Positions 33,012-41,840 are shown, counted from the stretch's first letter. The stretch is 64,000 nucleotides of DNA from Bradyrhizobium sp. Ai1a-2 (GCF_000426245.1 NZ_AUEZ01000011.1:1-64000); one strand, 5' to 3'. The notes: generated by a model not told the origin, from the sequence alone. Numbers and translations are program-made.

Positions 33012-33995
33012 TCAATTTAGACTCGCCGCGGTCGTGAAGCTGCGATCGACAGCTTTGCTGACGTCGAGTGTCTTCGAGAGGATGCCGTATCGCGTGGCGC
33101 GGTCGGAGGCTTCCTGCACTTCCTTGACCACGTTCTCGTCGATCGCGATCGGACTGGTCTTCTGCGCCGTGTAGGCGCTCAGCAGCACGTCTTCGGGAAG
33201 CTTGGTCAGTTCGGCGGTGTTCTTCGCATATTCGGCGAGATGATCCAGCGACCACAGCCGTGCCTTGTTCAGCCGCTGCAGCAGGTCCTGCACCGCGGCG
33301 CGCTTGGTGGCGATGGCATTGTCCGAGGCGACGATGAAGGTGATGGTCGGGGTCAGGCCCTGGCCGTCGGCAACGACCCGCGCCTTGTCCTTTAGCGTCG
33401 CAAACGAAACATAGGGCTCCCACACCGCCCAGGCATCGATCGATCCGGCGAGCAGCGCGATCTTGGCGTCGACGGGACCAAGCGGCGCAAAGGTTGCGTC
33501 CTCGAGCTTGTAGCCGGACTTCTCGAGCGTCGCGTCGATCAGGAATTGCCCCCAGCCGCCACGCGTGCCGGCGAGCCGCTTGCCCCTGAGATCAGCCGCG
33601 CTCTTGATCGGTGAATCCTGGCGCACCAGGAGGGCTTGCGTCCTGGCGTCGGAGCGGGTGCCGCCGATTGCCTTGATCGGTGCGCCCGACGCATAGACCG
33701 AAAGAAAGGAGAGGTCGCCGGTATAGCCGACATCGAGCGCGCCCGCGTTCAAGGCTTCGAGGATTGGTGCCGCCGCAGGAAATTCCGACCACTCGATCTT
33801 GTAAGGCAGATCCTTTCCGAAACCCGAGATATCGAGCAGCGAACGGTTGCCGCCCTTCTGGTCTCCGACGCGCAGCACGATCGTGTCGTCGGCGAGCGCT
33901 GCAAAGACGGAAGAAAGCGTGATTGCTGTAGCGACGAGTGCAGTCGCGATCTTGCGCGTGACGGAGTGAAGGTGAGTGGGTCTGCTCATGTCCAT
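33012..33995 (-). CDS. Sulfonate-type ABC substrate-binding protein (SsuA-like), divergent copy
   Basis: A 327-residue periplasmic binding protein. The signal peptide is RKIATALVATAITLSSVFAA with cleavage near ALADD. LRVGDQKGGNRSLLDISG and YKIEWSEFPAAAPILEAL match the aliphatic-sulfonate receptor family and are closely related to the protein encoded at 39684-40625. ATG codons at 33995 and 33989 are possible, and the first is given. It is transcribed away from the sulfonate operon across a 495-base gap, so it may share regulation with it while having its own promoter. Confidence 0.88.
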   Translation of the reverse strand: MDMSRPTHLHSVTRKIATALVATAITLSSVFAALADDTIVLRVGDQKGGNRSLLDISGFGKDLPYKIEWSEFPAAAPILEALNAGALDVGYTGDLSFLSVYASGAPIKAIGGTRSDARTQALLVRQDSPIKSAADLRGKRLAGTRGGWGQFLIDATLEKSGYKLEDATFAPLGPVDAKIALLAGSIDAWAVWEPYVSFATLKDKARVVADGQGLTPTITFIVASDNAIATKRAAVQDLLQRLNKARLWSLDHLAEYAKNTAELTKLPEDVLLSAYTAQKTSPIAIDENVVKEVQEASDRATRYGILSKTLDVSKAVDRSFTTAASLN

Positions 33996-34490
33996 CTCTT
34001 TTTCTGATTTCTCTCGCCCATTGCGTGGAAAGCACATGAGCGTTCCATCAAGTCTATGAGTGAAGCTCTCGCAGTCAACGAAACGGAAATCTGTATTCGC
34101 GACGCTTGCGACAAAGAACGTCTCGTTGGTCTCCTCTGCGGAGAAAGCGCTACGTGCGGCGTTACAAGACGTCGCCAATCTCCGCGCAATTGGCGAGGAA
34201 CGTACGCTGCCGACGATCGCGTCACGACGAAATCGTTTCATCGTCCGCCGCAGGGATTGTGGAGATAATCCCCTTCGCGCACTTAAGATTCGAAATTCCA
34301 TTTCATTGACGATGACACGATCGCACCGCATCATTTGTGCGTTGCTTTGAGTGCGGTTTTATGCGTTGCTTTGAGTGCGACAGCGACGCCGGAGAAATCG
34401 GCCTTCTTACAACAATAGCTCCGAACGGAACGCGCACGGGCCAGGCGGCTCGCGCGGACGGCGGAGCCATGTCGAACGTTAGGGGTGAAC
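33996..34490. other. 495-base divergent intergenic region with direct repeat
   Basis: This separates two divergent binding-protein genes and is visibly less GC-rich than coding DNA. It contains an 18-base direct repeat (34338-34355 and 34362-34379). No convincing gene is present, though short frames exist on the plus strand near 34060-34350. Promoters for both directions must lie here. Confidence 0.5.
34338..34379 (+). repeat. 18-base direct repeat upstream of the sulfonate operon
   Basis: TGCGTTGCTTTGAGTGCG occurs at 34338-34355 and again, identically, at 34362-34379, a 24-base period. It ends 112 bases before the start of the Tat-exported receptor gene and could be a paired regulator site or the trace of a small duplication. 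Confidence 0.75.
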
Positions 34491-35588
34491 ATGTCGATTG
34501 AAGAGAAGAATAGATTGGCGATGGATCGGCGCACGCTGTTGCGGGCCGGCGCGGCAGCAGCGCTTGCGGCGCCGATCGGGGCGTTCGGCGCGCGGGCATT
34601 TTCCGCGCGTGGTGTGGTACCGGCGATCGACTTCTCCGAATTTCCCATCTGCAAGACCGCATCCGACGCGCCGCCGCTGACCGGCGCGCCGCGCAAATTG
34701 AAGCTGTCATGGAACGCGGGTTCGGTGTGCCTGGCGCCGCTGCCGGTCGCGATCGACTACGGCTTCTTCCAGAAGCAGAACCTCGACATCGAGCTCGTCA
34801 ATTACAGCGGCTCGACGGATCAGTTGCTCGAGGCGATCGCCACCGGCAAGAGCGATGCCGGGCTCGGCATGGCGCTGCGCTGGCTCAAGCCGCTGGAGCA
34901 GGGCTTCGACGTCAAGATCGCCGCCGGCACCCATGGCGGCTGCATGCGCGTGCTGACGCGCGCAGGCTCCGGCGTCGACAAGCTTGCCGACCTCAAGGGC
35001 AAGATCGTCGCCGTCGGCGATCTCGCGGGTCCCGACAAGAATTTCTTCTCGATCCAGCTTGCCAAGCAGGGCATCGATCCGAACAAGGACGTCGACTGGC
35101 GCGCCTATCCCGGCAATCTCCTCAACGTCGCGGTCGAGAAGGGCGAGGTGCAGGCCTTCCTCGCCTCCGATCCGCTCGCCTATCTCTGGCTGAACGACAG
35201 TCAGTACAAGGAAGTCGCCTCCAATCTCGACGGCGAATATCGCGACAAGACCTGCTGCATCGTCGGCCTCCGCGGCTCTCTCGTGCGCAACGAGCCGCAT
35301 GTCGCGCGCGCGATCACCCAGGCGCTGCTCGACGCCGCGATGTTCACCTCGCAGAATCCGGACAAGGCTGCGAAGTCGTTCCAGCCCTATGCGCCGAAGG
35401 CCGCTTCGCTCGCCGATCTCGAAGCGATGGCGCGCTATCACACCCATCATCACCACCCCGTCGGCGCAGCGCTGAAGCAGGAGCTGAAGGGCTATGCCGA
35501 CGACCTGAAGACCGTCTCGGTGTTCAAGCAGAGCACAGACACGGCGAAATTCGCGGAACGCATTTATGTCGACGTATTCAGTGTCTGA
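34491..35588 (+). CDS. NitT/TauT-type ABC substrate-binding protein (Tat-exported)
   Basis: A 365-residue receptor with a twin-arginine signal (MDRRTLLRAGAAAALAAPIG). KLKLSWNAGSVCLAPLPVA begins the mature fold and GDLAGPDKNFFSIQLAKQGI follows. Near residue 320 it has an unusual HTHHHHPVG stretch that might bind a metal. The ATG at 34491 is six bases after AGGGG. It is not closely similar to the SsuA-like receptors on either side, so the operon encodes two receptor types. Its end overlaps the permease gene by 23 bases. Confidence 0.88.
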   Translation: MSIEEKNRLAMDRRTLLRAGAAAALAAPIGAFGARAFSARGVVPAIDFSEFPICKTASDAPPLTGAPRKLKLSWNAGSVCLAPLPVAIDYGFFQKQNLDIELVNYSGSTDQLLEAIATGKSDAGLGMALRWLKPLEQGFDVKIAAGTHGGCMRVLTRAGSGVDKLADLKGKIVAVGDLAGPDKNFFSIQLAKQGIDPNKDVDWRAYPGNLLNVAVEKGEVQAFLASDPLAYLWLNDSQYKEVASNLDGEYRDKTCCIVGLRGSLVRNEPHVARAITQALLDAAMFTSQNPDKAAKSFQPYAPKAASLADLEAMARYHTHHHHPVGAALKQELKGYADDLKTVSVFKQSTDTAKFAERIYVDVFSV

Positions 35589-36597
35589 TACCCCTGCTGC
35601 AGCCGGACAGGCTGCAGCGCATATCGGCCGGGGCTGGTCCGAGAAACTTCGCAGCGGTGACTATGGTGCCGGCGTGGGCGCAACTCTGACCTGGCTGGCA
35701 TTCGGTTCGGCCTGCCTCTATTGGCCGGATCTCGGCGATTGGTCGCGCACGCAATCGCTCGGCATCGGCGCCTTCGTGGTTGCGGCCTTCGCGCTGTTCG
35801 GCACGCTTGGCGCCGACTTCCTGGGTAGCGCCGGGGCAGGGCTGCGCCGCCGCGCCCCGTGGCTCCTTGCGCTCGGCGCCTTCTTCACACTGTGGGAGAT
35901 CGCCACGGCAAAATTTGGCTGGTTGCCGCTGCCGTTCTTCCCGCCGCCGCAAGCGATCCTGGAAGTCTATACCGACGATCTGCCGAAACTGCTCGACAGC
36001 GTCATCGCGTCGGTGAAGCTGCAGCTCGGCGGTTATCTTATCGGCGCGGCCATCGGCTTCCTGACTGGGGTATCGATCGGCTGGTCGCAGAAGGTCGGCT
36101 ACTGGGTGCATCCGGTGCTGCGCTTCATCGGGCCGTTGCCGGCCACCGCCTGGCTGCCGATCGCCTTTTTCACTTTCCCCTCGAGCTGGAGCGCGAGCAC
36201 CTTCCTGATCGCGCTCGCCACCGGCTTCCCGGTGACAGTCCTGACGTGGTCGGGCGTTGCGAGCGTGCCAAATGCTTATTACGACGTCGCACGCACGCTG
36301 GGGGCAAAGCCGTCCTTCCTGGTGCTGAAGGTGGCGATCCCCGCAGCGCTGCCGCACGTTTTCGTCGGCCTGTTCATGGGGCTCGGCGCCTCGTTCGCGG
36401 TGCTGGTCGTGGCCGAGATGATCGGCGTCAAGGCCGGACTTGGCTGGTACCTGCAGTGGGCGCAGGGCTGGGCCGCCTATGCCAACATGTATGCCGCGCT
36501 GATCGTGATGTCGCTGCTCTGCTCCGGCGCGATCACGCTGCTGTTCAAGACGCGCGATCGGCTGCTGGGCTGGCAGAAAGGCGTCGTCAAATGGTAA
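35566..36597 (+). CDS. ABC transporter permease, sulfonate/taurine type with N-terminal extension
   Basis: A 343-residue inner-membrane permease. The C-terminal 250 residues match SsuC/TauC (DVARTLGAKPSFLVLKVAIP is the EAA loop). The first 90 residues add two extra hydrophobic segments (LTWLAFGSACLYW and LGIGAFVVAAFALFGTLGA) not found in the usual 250-270-residue family members. It starts 23 bases inside the receptor gene, and its end overlaps the ATPase gene. Confidence 0.9.
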   Translation: MSTYSVSDTPAAAGQAAAHIGRGWSEKLRSGDYGAGVGATLTWLAFGSACLYWPDLGDWSRTQSLGIGAFVVAAFALFGTLGADFLGSAGAGLRRRAPWLLALGAFFTLWEIATAKFGWLPLPFFPPPQAILEVYTDDLPKLLDSVIASVKLQLGGYLIGAAIGFLTGVSIGWSQKVGYWVHPVLRFIGPLPATAWLPIAFFTFPSSWSASTFLIALATGFPVTVLTWSGVASVPNAYYDVARTLGAKPSFLVLKVAIPAALPHVFVGLFMGLGASFAVLVVAEMIGVKAGLGWYLQWAQGWAAYANMYAALIVMSLLCSGAITLLFKTRDRLLGWQKGVVKW

Positions 36598-37388
36598 CCG
36601 CTGCCTTGGCCGAAGCTATCGCCTATCCTGCGGTCGGCGCTGCGCTCGATATCGAGCACGTCAATCATGCCTTCGATATCGATGGCGCCGTGTTGCCGGT
36701 GCTGGACGACGTCACCCTGGCGATCGAGCCCGGCGAATTCGTCGCGCTGCTCGGCCCGTCGGGCTGCGGCAAGTCCACGCTGCTCCGGCTGGTCGCCGGA
36801 CTTGAGAAGCCACGCAGCGGCGTGTTGCGTGAGGACGAGATCCGTATCGCGGGACCACACCCGTCGCGCGTCGTCGTGTTCCAGGATCCGACGCTGTTTC
36901 CCTGGCGCTCGGTCTGGGACAATGTCGCGCTCGGGCTGGAGGCGCAGGGCATCCTGAAGAGCCAGCGGCAGCGGGTCGATGCGGCGATCGATCTCGTCGG
37001 CCTCTCCGCCTTCAGGAAGGCCTATCCGCACCAGCTTTCCGGCGGCATGGCACAGCGCGTCGCGCTGGCGCGTGCCCTGGTGAACGATCCGAAGGTGCTC
37101 ATTCTCGACGAGCCGCTCGGTAAATTGGATTCGCTGACACGGATCACGATGCAGGCTGAGCTCGTCTCGCTCTGGCAGCGCAAGGGCTTCACCACGCTGC
37201 TCGTCACCCATGATGCGGAGGAAGCGCTGTTCCTCGCCAACCGCGTTATCGTGCTCAGCGACCGCCCGGCGCGCGTCAAGGCTGACATCAGGGTGGATCG
37301 GCCATATCCGCGCCATCGCGGCGATCCCTATCTCGCCGATCTGCGCCGGCAGATTCTGGGCCTGCTTGGGCTCGATGCGACATGGTGA
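36591..37388 (+). CDS. ABC transporter ATPase, sulfonate/nitrate type
   Basis: A 265-residue ATPase with Walker A LGPSGCGKST near residue 60, Q-loop VFQDPTLFPW, signature LSGGMAQRVALARAL and Walker B VLILDEPLGKLD. The ATG at 36591 overlaps the permease gene end, so translation is coupled. The longer in-frame extension upstream runs through the permease gene and is rejected. It drives uptake with the permease encoded at 35566. Confidence 0.93.
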   Translation: MVTAALAEAIAYPAVGAALDIEHVNHAFDIDGAVLPVLDDVTLAIEPGEFVALLGPSGCGKSTLLRLVAGLEKPRSGVLREDEIRIAGPHPSRVVVFQDPTLFPWRSVWDNVALGLEAQGILKSQRQRVDAAIDLVGLSAFRKAYPHQLSGGMAQRVALARALVNDPKVLILDEPLGKLDSLTRITMQAELVSLWQRKGFTTLLVTHDAEEALFLANRVIVLSDRPARVKADIRVDRPYPRHRGDPYLADLRRQILGLLGLDATW

Positions 37389-38554
37389 CGACGGCGGCGA
37401 AAGAACAGCCGCTGTCAGAAGCGCCGGACCATGTCGCGCGCGCCTCGAAGCTCGCCGAGGTCATTGCCGAGCGGGCGCCGGCACACGACCGCGACGCCAG
37501 TTTTCCGTTCCAGAATTTCGACGACCTCGCGAAAGCCGGTCTCCTCGCGCTGACCGTCCCGGCGGCATTCGGCGGGGCAGGGGCGGGCGCCCGCGACACC
37601 GCGCGCATCCTTGGCATCATCGGCAAGGCCGATCCGTCGACCGCACTCGTGCTGTCGATGCACTACATCAACCATCTGGTGATGGCGCGCAGCCCGCGCT
37701 GGCCCGTGCGTCTGTCGCGCAAGCTTGCCAAGGAGACAGTCGAAGGCGTGGCCTTGATCAATGCGCTACGTGTCGAGCCTGAGCTCGGATCGCCTGCGCG
37801 CGGCGGCCTGCCGGCGACGATTGCACGCCGCACCGAGACCGGCTGGCGGCTGAGCGGCCGCAAGATCTATTCGACCGGCGCGCCGATCCTGAAATGGTAT
37901 CTGGTGTGGGCCAGGACCGACGAGGCGGAAACCCGCGTCGGTCAGTTCCTGGTCCCCGCGGGGTTGCCCGGAACGAGGATCGAGGAGACCTGGAACCATC
38001 TCGGCCTCCGCGCCAGCGGCAGTCACGACGTGATCTTCGAGGACGTCGTGTTCCCGCTCGATTACGAGGTCGACGTTCGCAAGCCGGAGGAATGGACCGC
38101 ACCTGACGTGACGCAGTCGACCATCCAGACCATCTTCATGGCCGCCATCTATGACGGTGTCGCCCGCGCCGCGCGCGACTGGCTGGTCAAGTTCCTGCGC
38201 GAACGTGTTCCGGCCAACCTCGGCGCCCCGCTCGCGACATTGCCGCGGGCCCAGGAAATCCTTGGCGGCATCGAGGCCCGGCTTGCGGTCAACGCGCGCC
38301 TGATCGACAGTTTTGCCGGCGAGTTCGATGCTGGCTTGCTGCTCAGTGTGACCGAGTCCAATATCGTCAAGCTGACGGTGACCAACAACGCCGTCGCTGT
38401 GGTGGAGGAGGCGCTGTCACTTGCCAGCAATCACGGCCTGTCGCGACACAATCCGCTGGAGCGGCATTTTCGCGATGTGCTGTGCGGCCGCGTCCACACC
38501 CCGCAGGATGACTCCACCCGCATCTCCGCCGGACGCCTGGCGCTGGGCATCTGA
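37382..38554 (+). CDS. Acyl-CoA dehydrogenase-like monooxygenase (SfnB/DszC type)
   Basis: A 390-residue flavoprotein of the acyl-CoA dehydrogenase fold. In sulfur operons such proteins (SfnB, DszC) use reduced flavin and oxygen to oxidise organosulfur compounds. FGGAGAGARDTARILGIIGK, SGRKIYSTGAPILKWYLVWA and LGLRASGSHDVIFEDV are the flavin and substrate loops. The usual acyl-CoA base region lacks a clear catalytic Glu, as expected for the monooxygenase branch. It overlaps the ATPase gene by seven bases and precedes the SsuD gene. Confidence 0.85.
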   Translation: MVTTAAKEQPLSEAPDHVARASKLAEVIAERAPAHDRDASFPFQNFDDLAKAGLLALTVPAAFGGAGAGARDTARILGIIGKADPSTALVLSMHYINHLVMARSPRWPVRLSRKLAKETVEGVALINALRVEPELGSPARGGLPATIARRTETGWRLSGRKIYSTGAPILKWYLVWARTDEAETRVGQFLVPAGLPGTRIEETWNHLGLRASGSHDVIFEDVVFPLDYEVDVRKPEEWTAPDVTQSTIQTIFMAAIYDGVARAARDWLVKFLRERVPANLGAPLATLPRAQEILGGIEARLAVNARLIDSFAGEFDAGLLLSVTESNIVKLTVTNNAVAVVEEALSLASNHGLSRHNPLERHFRDVLCGRVHTPQDDSTRISAGRLALGI

Positions 38555-38586
38555 ACAACAACAGCCAACAAGATCGGAGCTTCCCT

Positions 38587-39687
38587 ATGTCCGTCGAGTT
38601 CATCGGCTTCATCACCAACAACAATGCGTCCGAGACCATCGTCCGCTCCGGTCCCGTGCTCGATCCGCCCTATATCGAGACGGTTGCCAAGGCGCATGAG
38701 CTTGCCGGCTTCGATCGCGCGCTGCTGGCGTTTCACTCGACGACGCCGGATGCGCTGCAGGTCGCCCAGCACGTGCTCGGCATTACCAGGAAGCTGAAAG
38801 TGATGATCGCGCAGCGGCCGGGCTTCACCGCGCCGACGCTCTTGGCGCGCCAGCTTGCCACGCTCGACCAGTTCTATCCCGATCGTGTCTCGCTGCACGT
38901 CATCACCGGCGGCAACGCCACCGAACTGCGCCAGGACGGCAATACGCTCGACGACAAGGACGAGCGCTACGCGCGCACCGGCGAATTTCTCGACATCGTC
39001 CGCCAGGAATGGACCAGTGAGAAGCCGTTCGACTATCGTGGCAAGTACTACCAGGTCGAGCGGGGCTTTTCGCAGATCAAGCCGCATCAGAAGGGCGGCA
39101 TCTACACCTTCGTCGGCGGCGGTTCGGATGCCGCGATCGAGGTCGCGGGCAAGCACGCCGACACCTTCGCGCTGTGGGGCGAGTCGTATGCGCAGGTACG
39201 CGACGTCACCGCGCGCGTGCGCACCGCTGCCGCCAGGCACGGCCGGCCGGCGCCGCGCTTCAGCCTCTCGGTGCGGCCGATCCTCGCCGACACCGAGGAG
39301 AAGGCGTGGGCCAAGGCAGAGGCGATCCTCGCGCGTGCCACCGAACTGCAGGACCAGACCGGCTACCGCAAGCCGGCCGACGGTCATGCCACCGCGGGCG
39401 CGAAGCGGCTGCTCGCGCTCGCTGACCAGGGCACACGCATCGACAAGCGGCTGTGGACCGAGATCGCCAAGCTGACCGGCGCCAACAGCAACACTACAGC
39501 GCTGGTCGGTACGCCCGAGCAGGTCGCCGAGGTGTTCGGCGATTATTACGACCTCGGCGTCAGCCACTTCCTGATCCGCGGCTTCGATCCGCTGATCGAT
39601 GCGATCGATTATGGCCGGGCGCTGATCCCGCTGACGCGCAAGCTGATTGCCGCGCGCGATGCGACGCGTGGGATTGCCGCCGAATGA
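38587..39687 (+). CDS. ssuD: FMNH2-dependent alkanesulfonate monooxygenase (SsuD-like)
   Basis: A 366-residue luciferase-fold (LLM) monooxygenase that would cleave the C-S bond of alkanesulfonates with FMNH2 and O2 to give sulfite and an aldehyde. LAGFDRALLAFHSTTPDAL, IAQRPGFTAPTLLARQLATL and VSLHVITGGNATELRQDG match SsuD closely. GGAG lies about ten bases before the ATG. No flavin reductase (SsuE) gene is adjacent, so reduced FMN must come from elsewhere. Confidence 0.92.
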   Translation: MSVEFIGFITNNNASETIVRSGPVLDPPYIETVAKAHELAGFDRALLAFHSTTPDALQVAQHVLGITRKLKVMIAQRPGFTAPTLLARQLATLDQFYPDRVSLHVITGGNATELRQDGNTLDDKDERYARTGEFLDIVRQEWTSEKPFDYRGKYYQVERGFSQIKPHQKGGIYTFVGGGSDAAIEVAGKHADTFALWGESYAQVRDVTARVRTAAARHGRPAPRFSLSVRPILADTEEKAWAKAEAILARATELQDQTGYRKPADGHATAGAKRLLALADQGTRIDKRLWTEIAKLTGANSNTTALVGTPEQVAEVFGDYYDLGVSHFLIRGFDPLIDAIDYGRALIPLTRKLIAARDATRGIAAE

Positions 39688-40625
39688 TCCGGTTTGTTCT
39701 CGCGATTGTTCTCGCACTCGGGGGCATGGGCGCCGCGGCCGCACAAACCACGTTGCGTGTCGGTGATCAGAAGGGCAACTCGCAGGCGGTGATGGAAGCC
39801 GCCGGCGTGCTCAAGGACGTGCCCTACAAGATCGAGTGGAAGGAGTTCGCGGCAGCCGCGCCGCTGTTGGAAGCGCTCAGCGCCGGCGCGATCGACACCG
39901 GCCTGGTCGGCGATGCGCCCTTCACCTTTGCCGCCGCGGCGGGCGTGCCGGTGAAGGCAATCGCTGCCGTGCGGCAGTCGCGCGACGGGCTTGCGATCGT
40001 GGTGCCCGAGAAATCCGCGATCAAGAGTTTCGACGACCTGCGCGGCAAGAAGATCGCGACCGGCCGCGGCTCGATCGGTCACCAGTTGATCCTGGCCGCG
40101 CTCGAATCCAGGGGATGGCAGGCGAGCGACGTGCAGATCGTCTTCCTCGCGCCGTCGGACGCCAAGGTCGCCTACTCGCAAGGGTCGGTGGACGCCTGGT
40201 CGACCTGGGAGCCCTATGTCAGCCAGGAAGAGGTGCTGTTCAAGTCGCGCCGCGTGATCACCGCCGAAGGCATCACGCCCGGCCTCGGCTTCCAGGTCGC
40301 AACGCCCAATGCGATCAAGGACAAGCATGAGCAACTGCAGGATTTCGTCCGCCGCCTCGCCGCGGCACGGGCGTGGTCCCAGAACAATGTGGCCGGCTAT
40401 GCCGAGACCTGGGGCAAGCTGATGAACATCCCGACCTCGGTGCCGCTGAACTGGCTGGCGCGGGCGAAGATCCAGATTGCGCCAATCGATGACGGCGTCG
40501 TGAGCGACGAGCAGAAGACCATCGATCTCTATCACCGCTGGGGCTTGATCAAGCAGCAGCTCAACGCCGCCGAGATCGTCGACCGCTCGTTCGCGACTGC
40601 GATCGGCAAGGGTACCGGTTTGTGA
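39684..40625 (+). CDS. Sulfonate-type ABC substrate-binding protein (SsuA-like)
   Basis: A 313-residue periplasmic receptor with the signal peptide MIRFVLAIVLALGGMGAAAAQ. LRVGDQKGNSQAVMEAAG and YKIEWKEFAAAAPLLEAL make it a paralogue of the divergent receptor encoded at 33012-33995. The ATG at 39684 overlaps the stop of the monooxygenase gene (ATGA). It is the last gene of the operon, so the transporter may be served by two or three receptors. Confidence 0.92.
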   Translation: MIRFVLAIVLALGGMGAAAAQTTLRVGDQKGNSQAVMEAAGVLKDVPYKIEWKEFAAAAPLLEALSAGAIDTGLVGDAPFTFAAAAGVPVKAIAAVRQSRDGLAIVVPEKSAIKSFDDLRGKKIATGRGSIGHQLILAALESRGWQASDVQIVFLAPSDAKVAYSQGSVDAWSTWEPYVSQEEVLFKSRRVITAEGITPGLGFQVATPNAIKDKHEQLQDFVRRLAAARAWSQNNVAGYAETWGKLMNIPTSVPLNWLARAKIQIAPIDDGVVSDEQKTIDLYHRWGLIKQQLNAAEIVDRSFATAIGKGTGL

Positions 40626-40665
40626 ACCCGGGCCGGCGTGTGACGCGATGTGATTGAGTAAAACA

Positions 40666-40742
40666 CGTCATTGCCAGCGAAGCAAAGCAAGCCATGCCGC
40701 CACGAGCGAAAGATGGACTGCTTCGCTTCGCTCGCAATGACA
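40666..40742. repeat. Long inverted repeat (CGTCATTGC family), copy 2
   Basis: A diverged copy of the 29-base arm repeat of 5264-5341 (arms 40666-40694 and 40714-40742). It lies 40 bases after the end of the sulfonate operon and probably forms its mRNA 3' end. A fragment of the CCCGCAAGCGGG-type repeat follows near 40748-40773. Confidence 0.8.
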
Positions 40743-40789
40743 CAGGTGCAAGCGGGAGAGAGAGCGTAGCTCCCAAAAGCGTGATCGTT

Positions 40790-40833
40790 GGAAAAATCCG
40801 CTTGGCGGGTCGAGAGCGCCGAAAGGATTTTCC
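40790..40833. promoter_or_regulatory. Inverted repeat in the leader of the CmcJ-like gene
   Basis: GGAAAAATCC (40790-40799) and GGATTTTCC (40825-40833) form the outer arms, with TTGGCG / GCGCCGAA inside. It lies 114 bases before the CmcJ-like gene in the 320-base gap 40626-40946. It may be a terminator remnant or a leader hairpin. No other gene is seen in this gap. Confidence 0.45.
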
Positions 40834-40946
40834 ATGTTTGATCCTCGCGGGAATGTCAACGTTGCTATTTCTCGGCCTCCCTTGCCGGAGCGGTTCACCC
40901 GGCCAAAATGAAACAGACCGAACAATAGGGAGTCCGGGAGACCACC

Positions 40947-41792
40947 ATGGGCCTGCATGAAACCAAGATAGAGTCGCTTCCCTTCGTCACTGCCGAGCTC
41001 AACTACCTCGCCCCGGTCGCGGGCAAGCCACGCACCTACGCCCTTGATCCGCCGCCCGGCGAGCCCAAGTCGACGGCGCTCCCCGAACCCCACAACGTTC
41101 CGATCTTCGACGGCCGCCTGATCGCCGACCGGTTTTCACTCGATCGCGAAGGCTTCGCGTTGGTTAAGCATCCGACCGCGGTGAGGAATTACTACGACGA
41201 CAACGAAATCAGGCGCGTCTACTATCCCGCTGTCGAAGCATTCCTGAAGGCGACGCTGAAGGCCGATCGAGTCGTCATCTTCGACCACACCGTACGCAAG
41301 CGCGTCGAGGGCGCTCCTGATGTGCGCGACGGCACGCCGCGCCAGCCGGCGACGCGCGTCCATGTCGACCAGACCGATCTATCCGGCCGCAACCGCGTGT
41401 TCGAACATCTGCCTGATGAGGCCAATGAACTCGTCAAGGGCCGGGTGCAGGTGATCAACCTCTGGAGGCCGATCCGCGGGCCGCTGCGCGATGCGCCGCT
41501 GGCGATGTGCGACGGCCAGTCGGTGACGCCCGGCGATCTCATCGCCTCCGATCTGATCTATCCCAACCGTCGGGGCGAGACCTATTCGGTGAAATACAAT
41601 GCGAACCACCGCTGGTTCTATTTCCCGGAGATGACGCCGGACGAGGCGCTGCTGCTCAAGTGCTACGATTCCGAAGCCGACGGCCGCACGCGTTTCGCGC
41701 CGCATACCGCCTTCATCGATCCCACGACGCCGGCCGATGCCGAGCCCCGCGAAAGCATCGAAGTGCGGACGCTGGTGTTCCATAAGCATTAG
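40947..41792 (+). CDS. CmcJ/NvfI family oxidoreductase
   Basis: A 281-residue protein of the CmcJ/AsaB group, related to Fe(II)/2-oxoglutarate-type enzymes known mainly from fungal and cephamycin secondary metabolism. TRVHVDQTDLSGRNRV near residue 136 carries the likely HxD iron ligands, KGRVQVINLWRPIRGPLRDAP is the family core and HRWFYFPEMTPDEALLLKCYDS the C-terminal signature. The start has GGGAG twice upstream. It is a single gene between the sulfonate operon and an MFS gene, and its stop touches a palindromic repeat. The substrate is unknown. Confidence 0.85.
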   Translation: MGLHETKIESLPFVTAELNYLAPVAGKPRTYALDPPPGEPKSTALPEPHNVPIFDGRLIADRFSLDREGFALVKHPTAVRNYYDDNEIRRVYYPAVEAFLKATLKADRVVIFDHTVRKRVEGAPDVRDGTPRQPATRVHVDQTDLSGRNRVFEHLPDEANELVKGRVQVINLWRPIRGPLRDAPLAMCDGQSVTPGDLIASDLIYPNRRGETYSVKYNANHRWFYFPEMTPDEALLLKCYDSEADGRTRFAPHTAFIDPTTPADAEPRESIEVRTLVFHKH

Positions 41793-41793
41793 A

Positions 41794-41840
41794 GCATGAT
41801 CCGGAAAAGTGGAGACCGGTTCTCCGAAAAGAGCGTGCGC
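41794..41840. repeat. Palindromic repeat, GCATGATCCGG family, copy 2
   Basis: This is the same element as 3811-3855 with a few changes, beginning two bases after the CmcJ-like gene's stop codon. It is followed by a second hairpin with arms GATCCGATT (41861-41869) and AATCGGATC (41875-41883), so the composite forms two stems before the MFS gene. Confidence 0.85.

Noticed and set aside
34060..34350. Short plus-strand frames between the divergent receptor genes
   Set aside because: They are basic, unrelated to known families, and overlap one another in several frames as random open stretches do.
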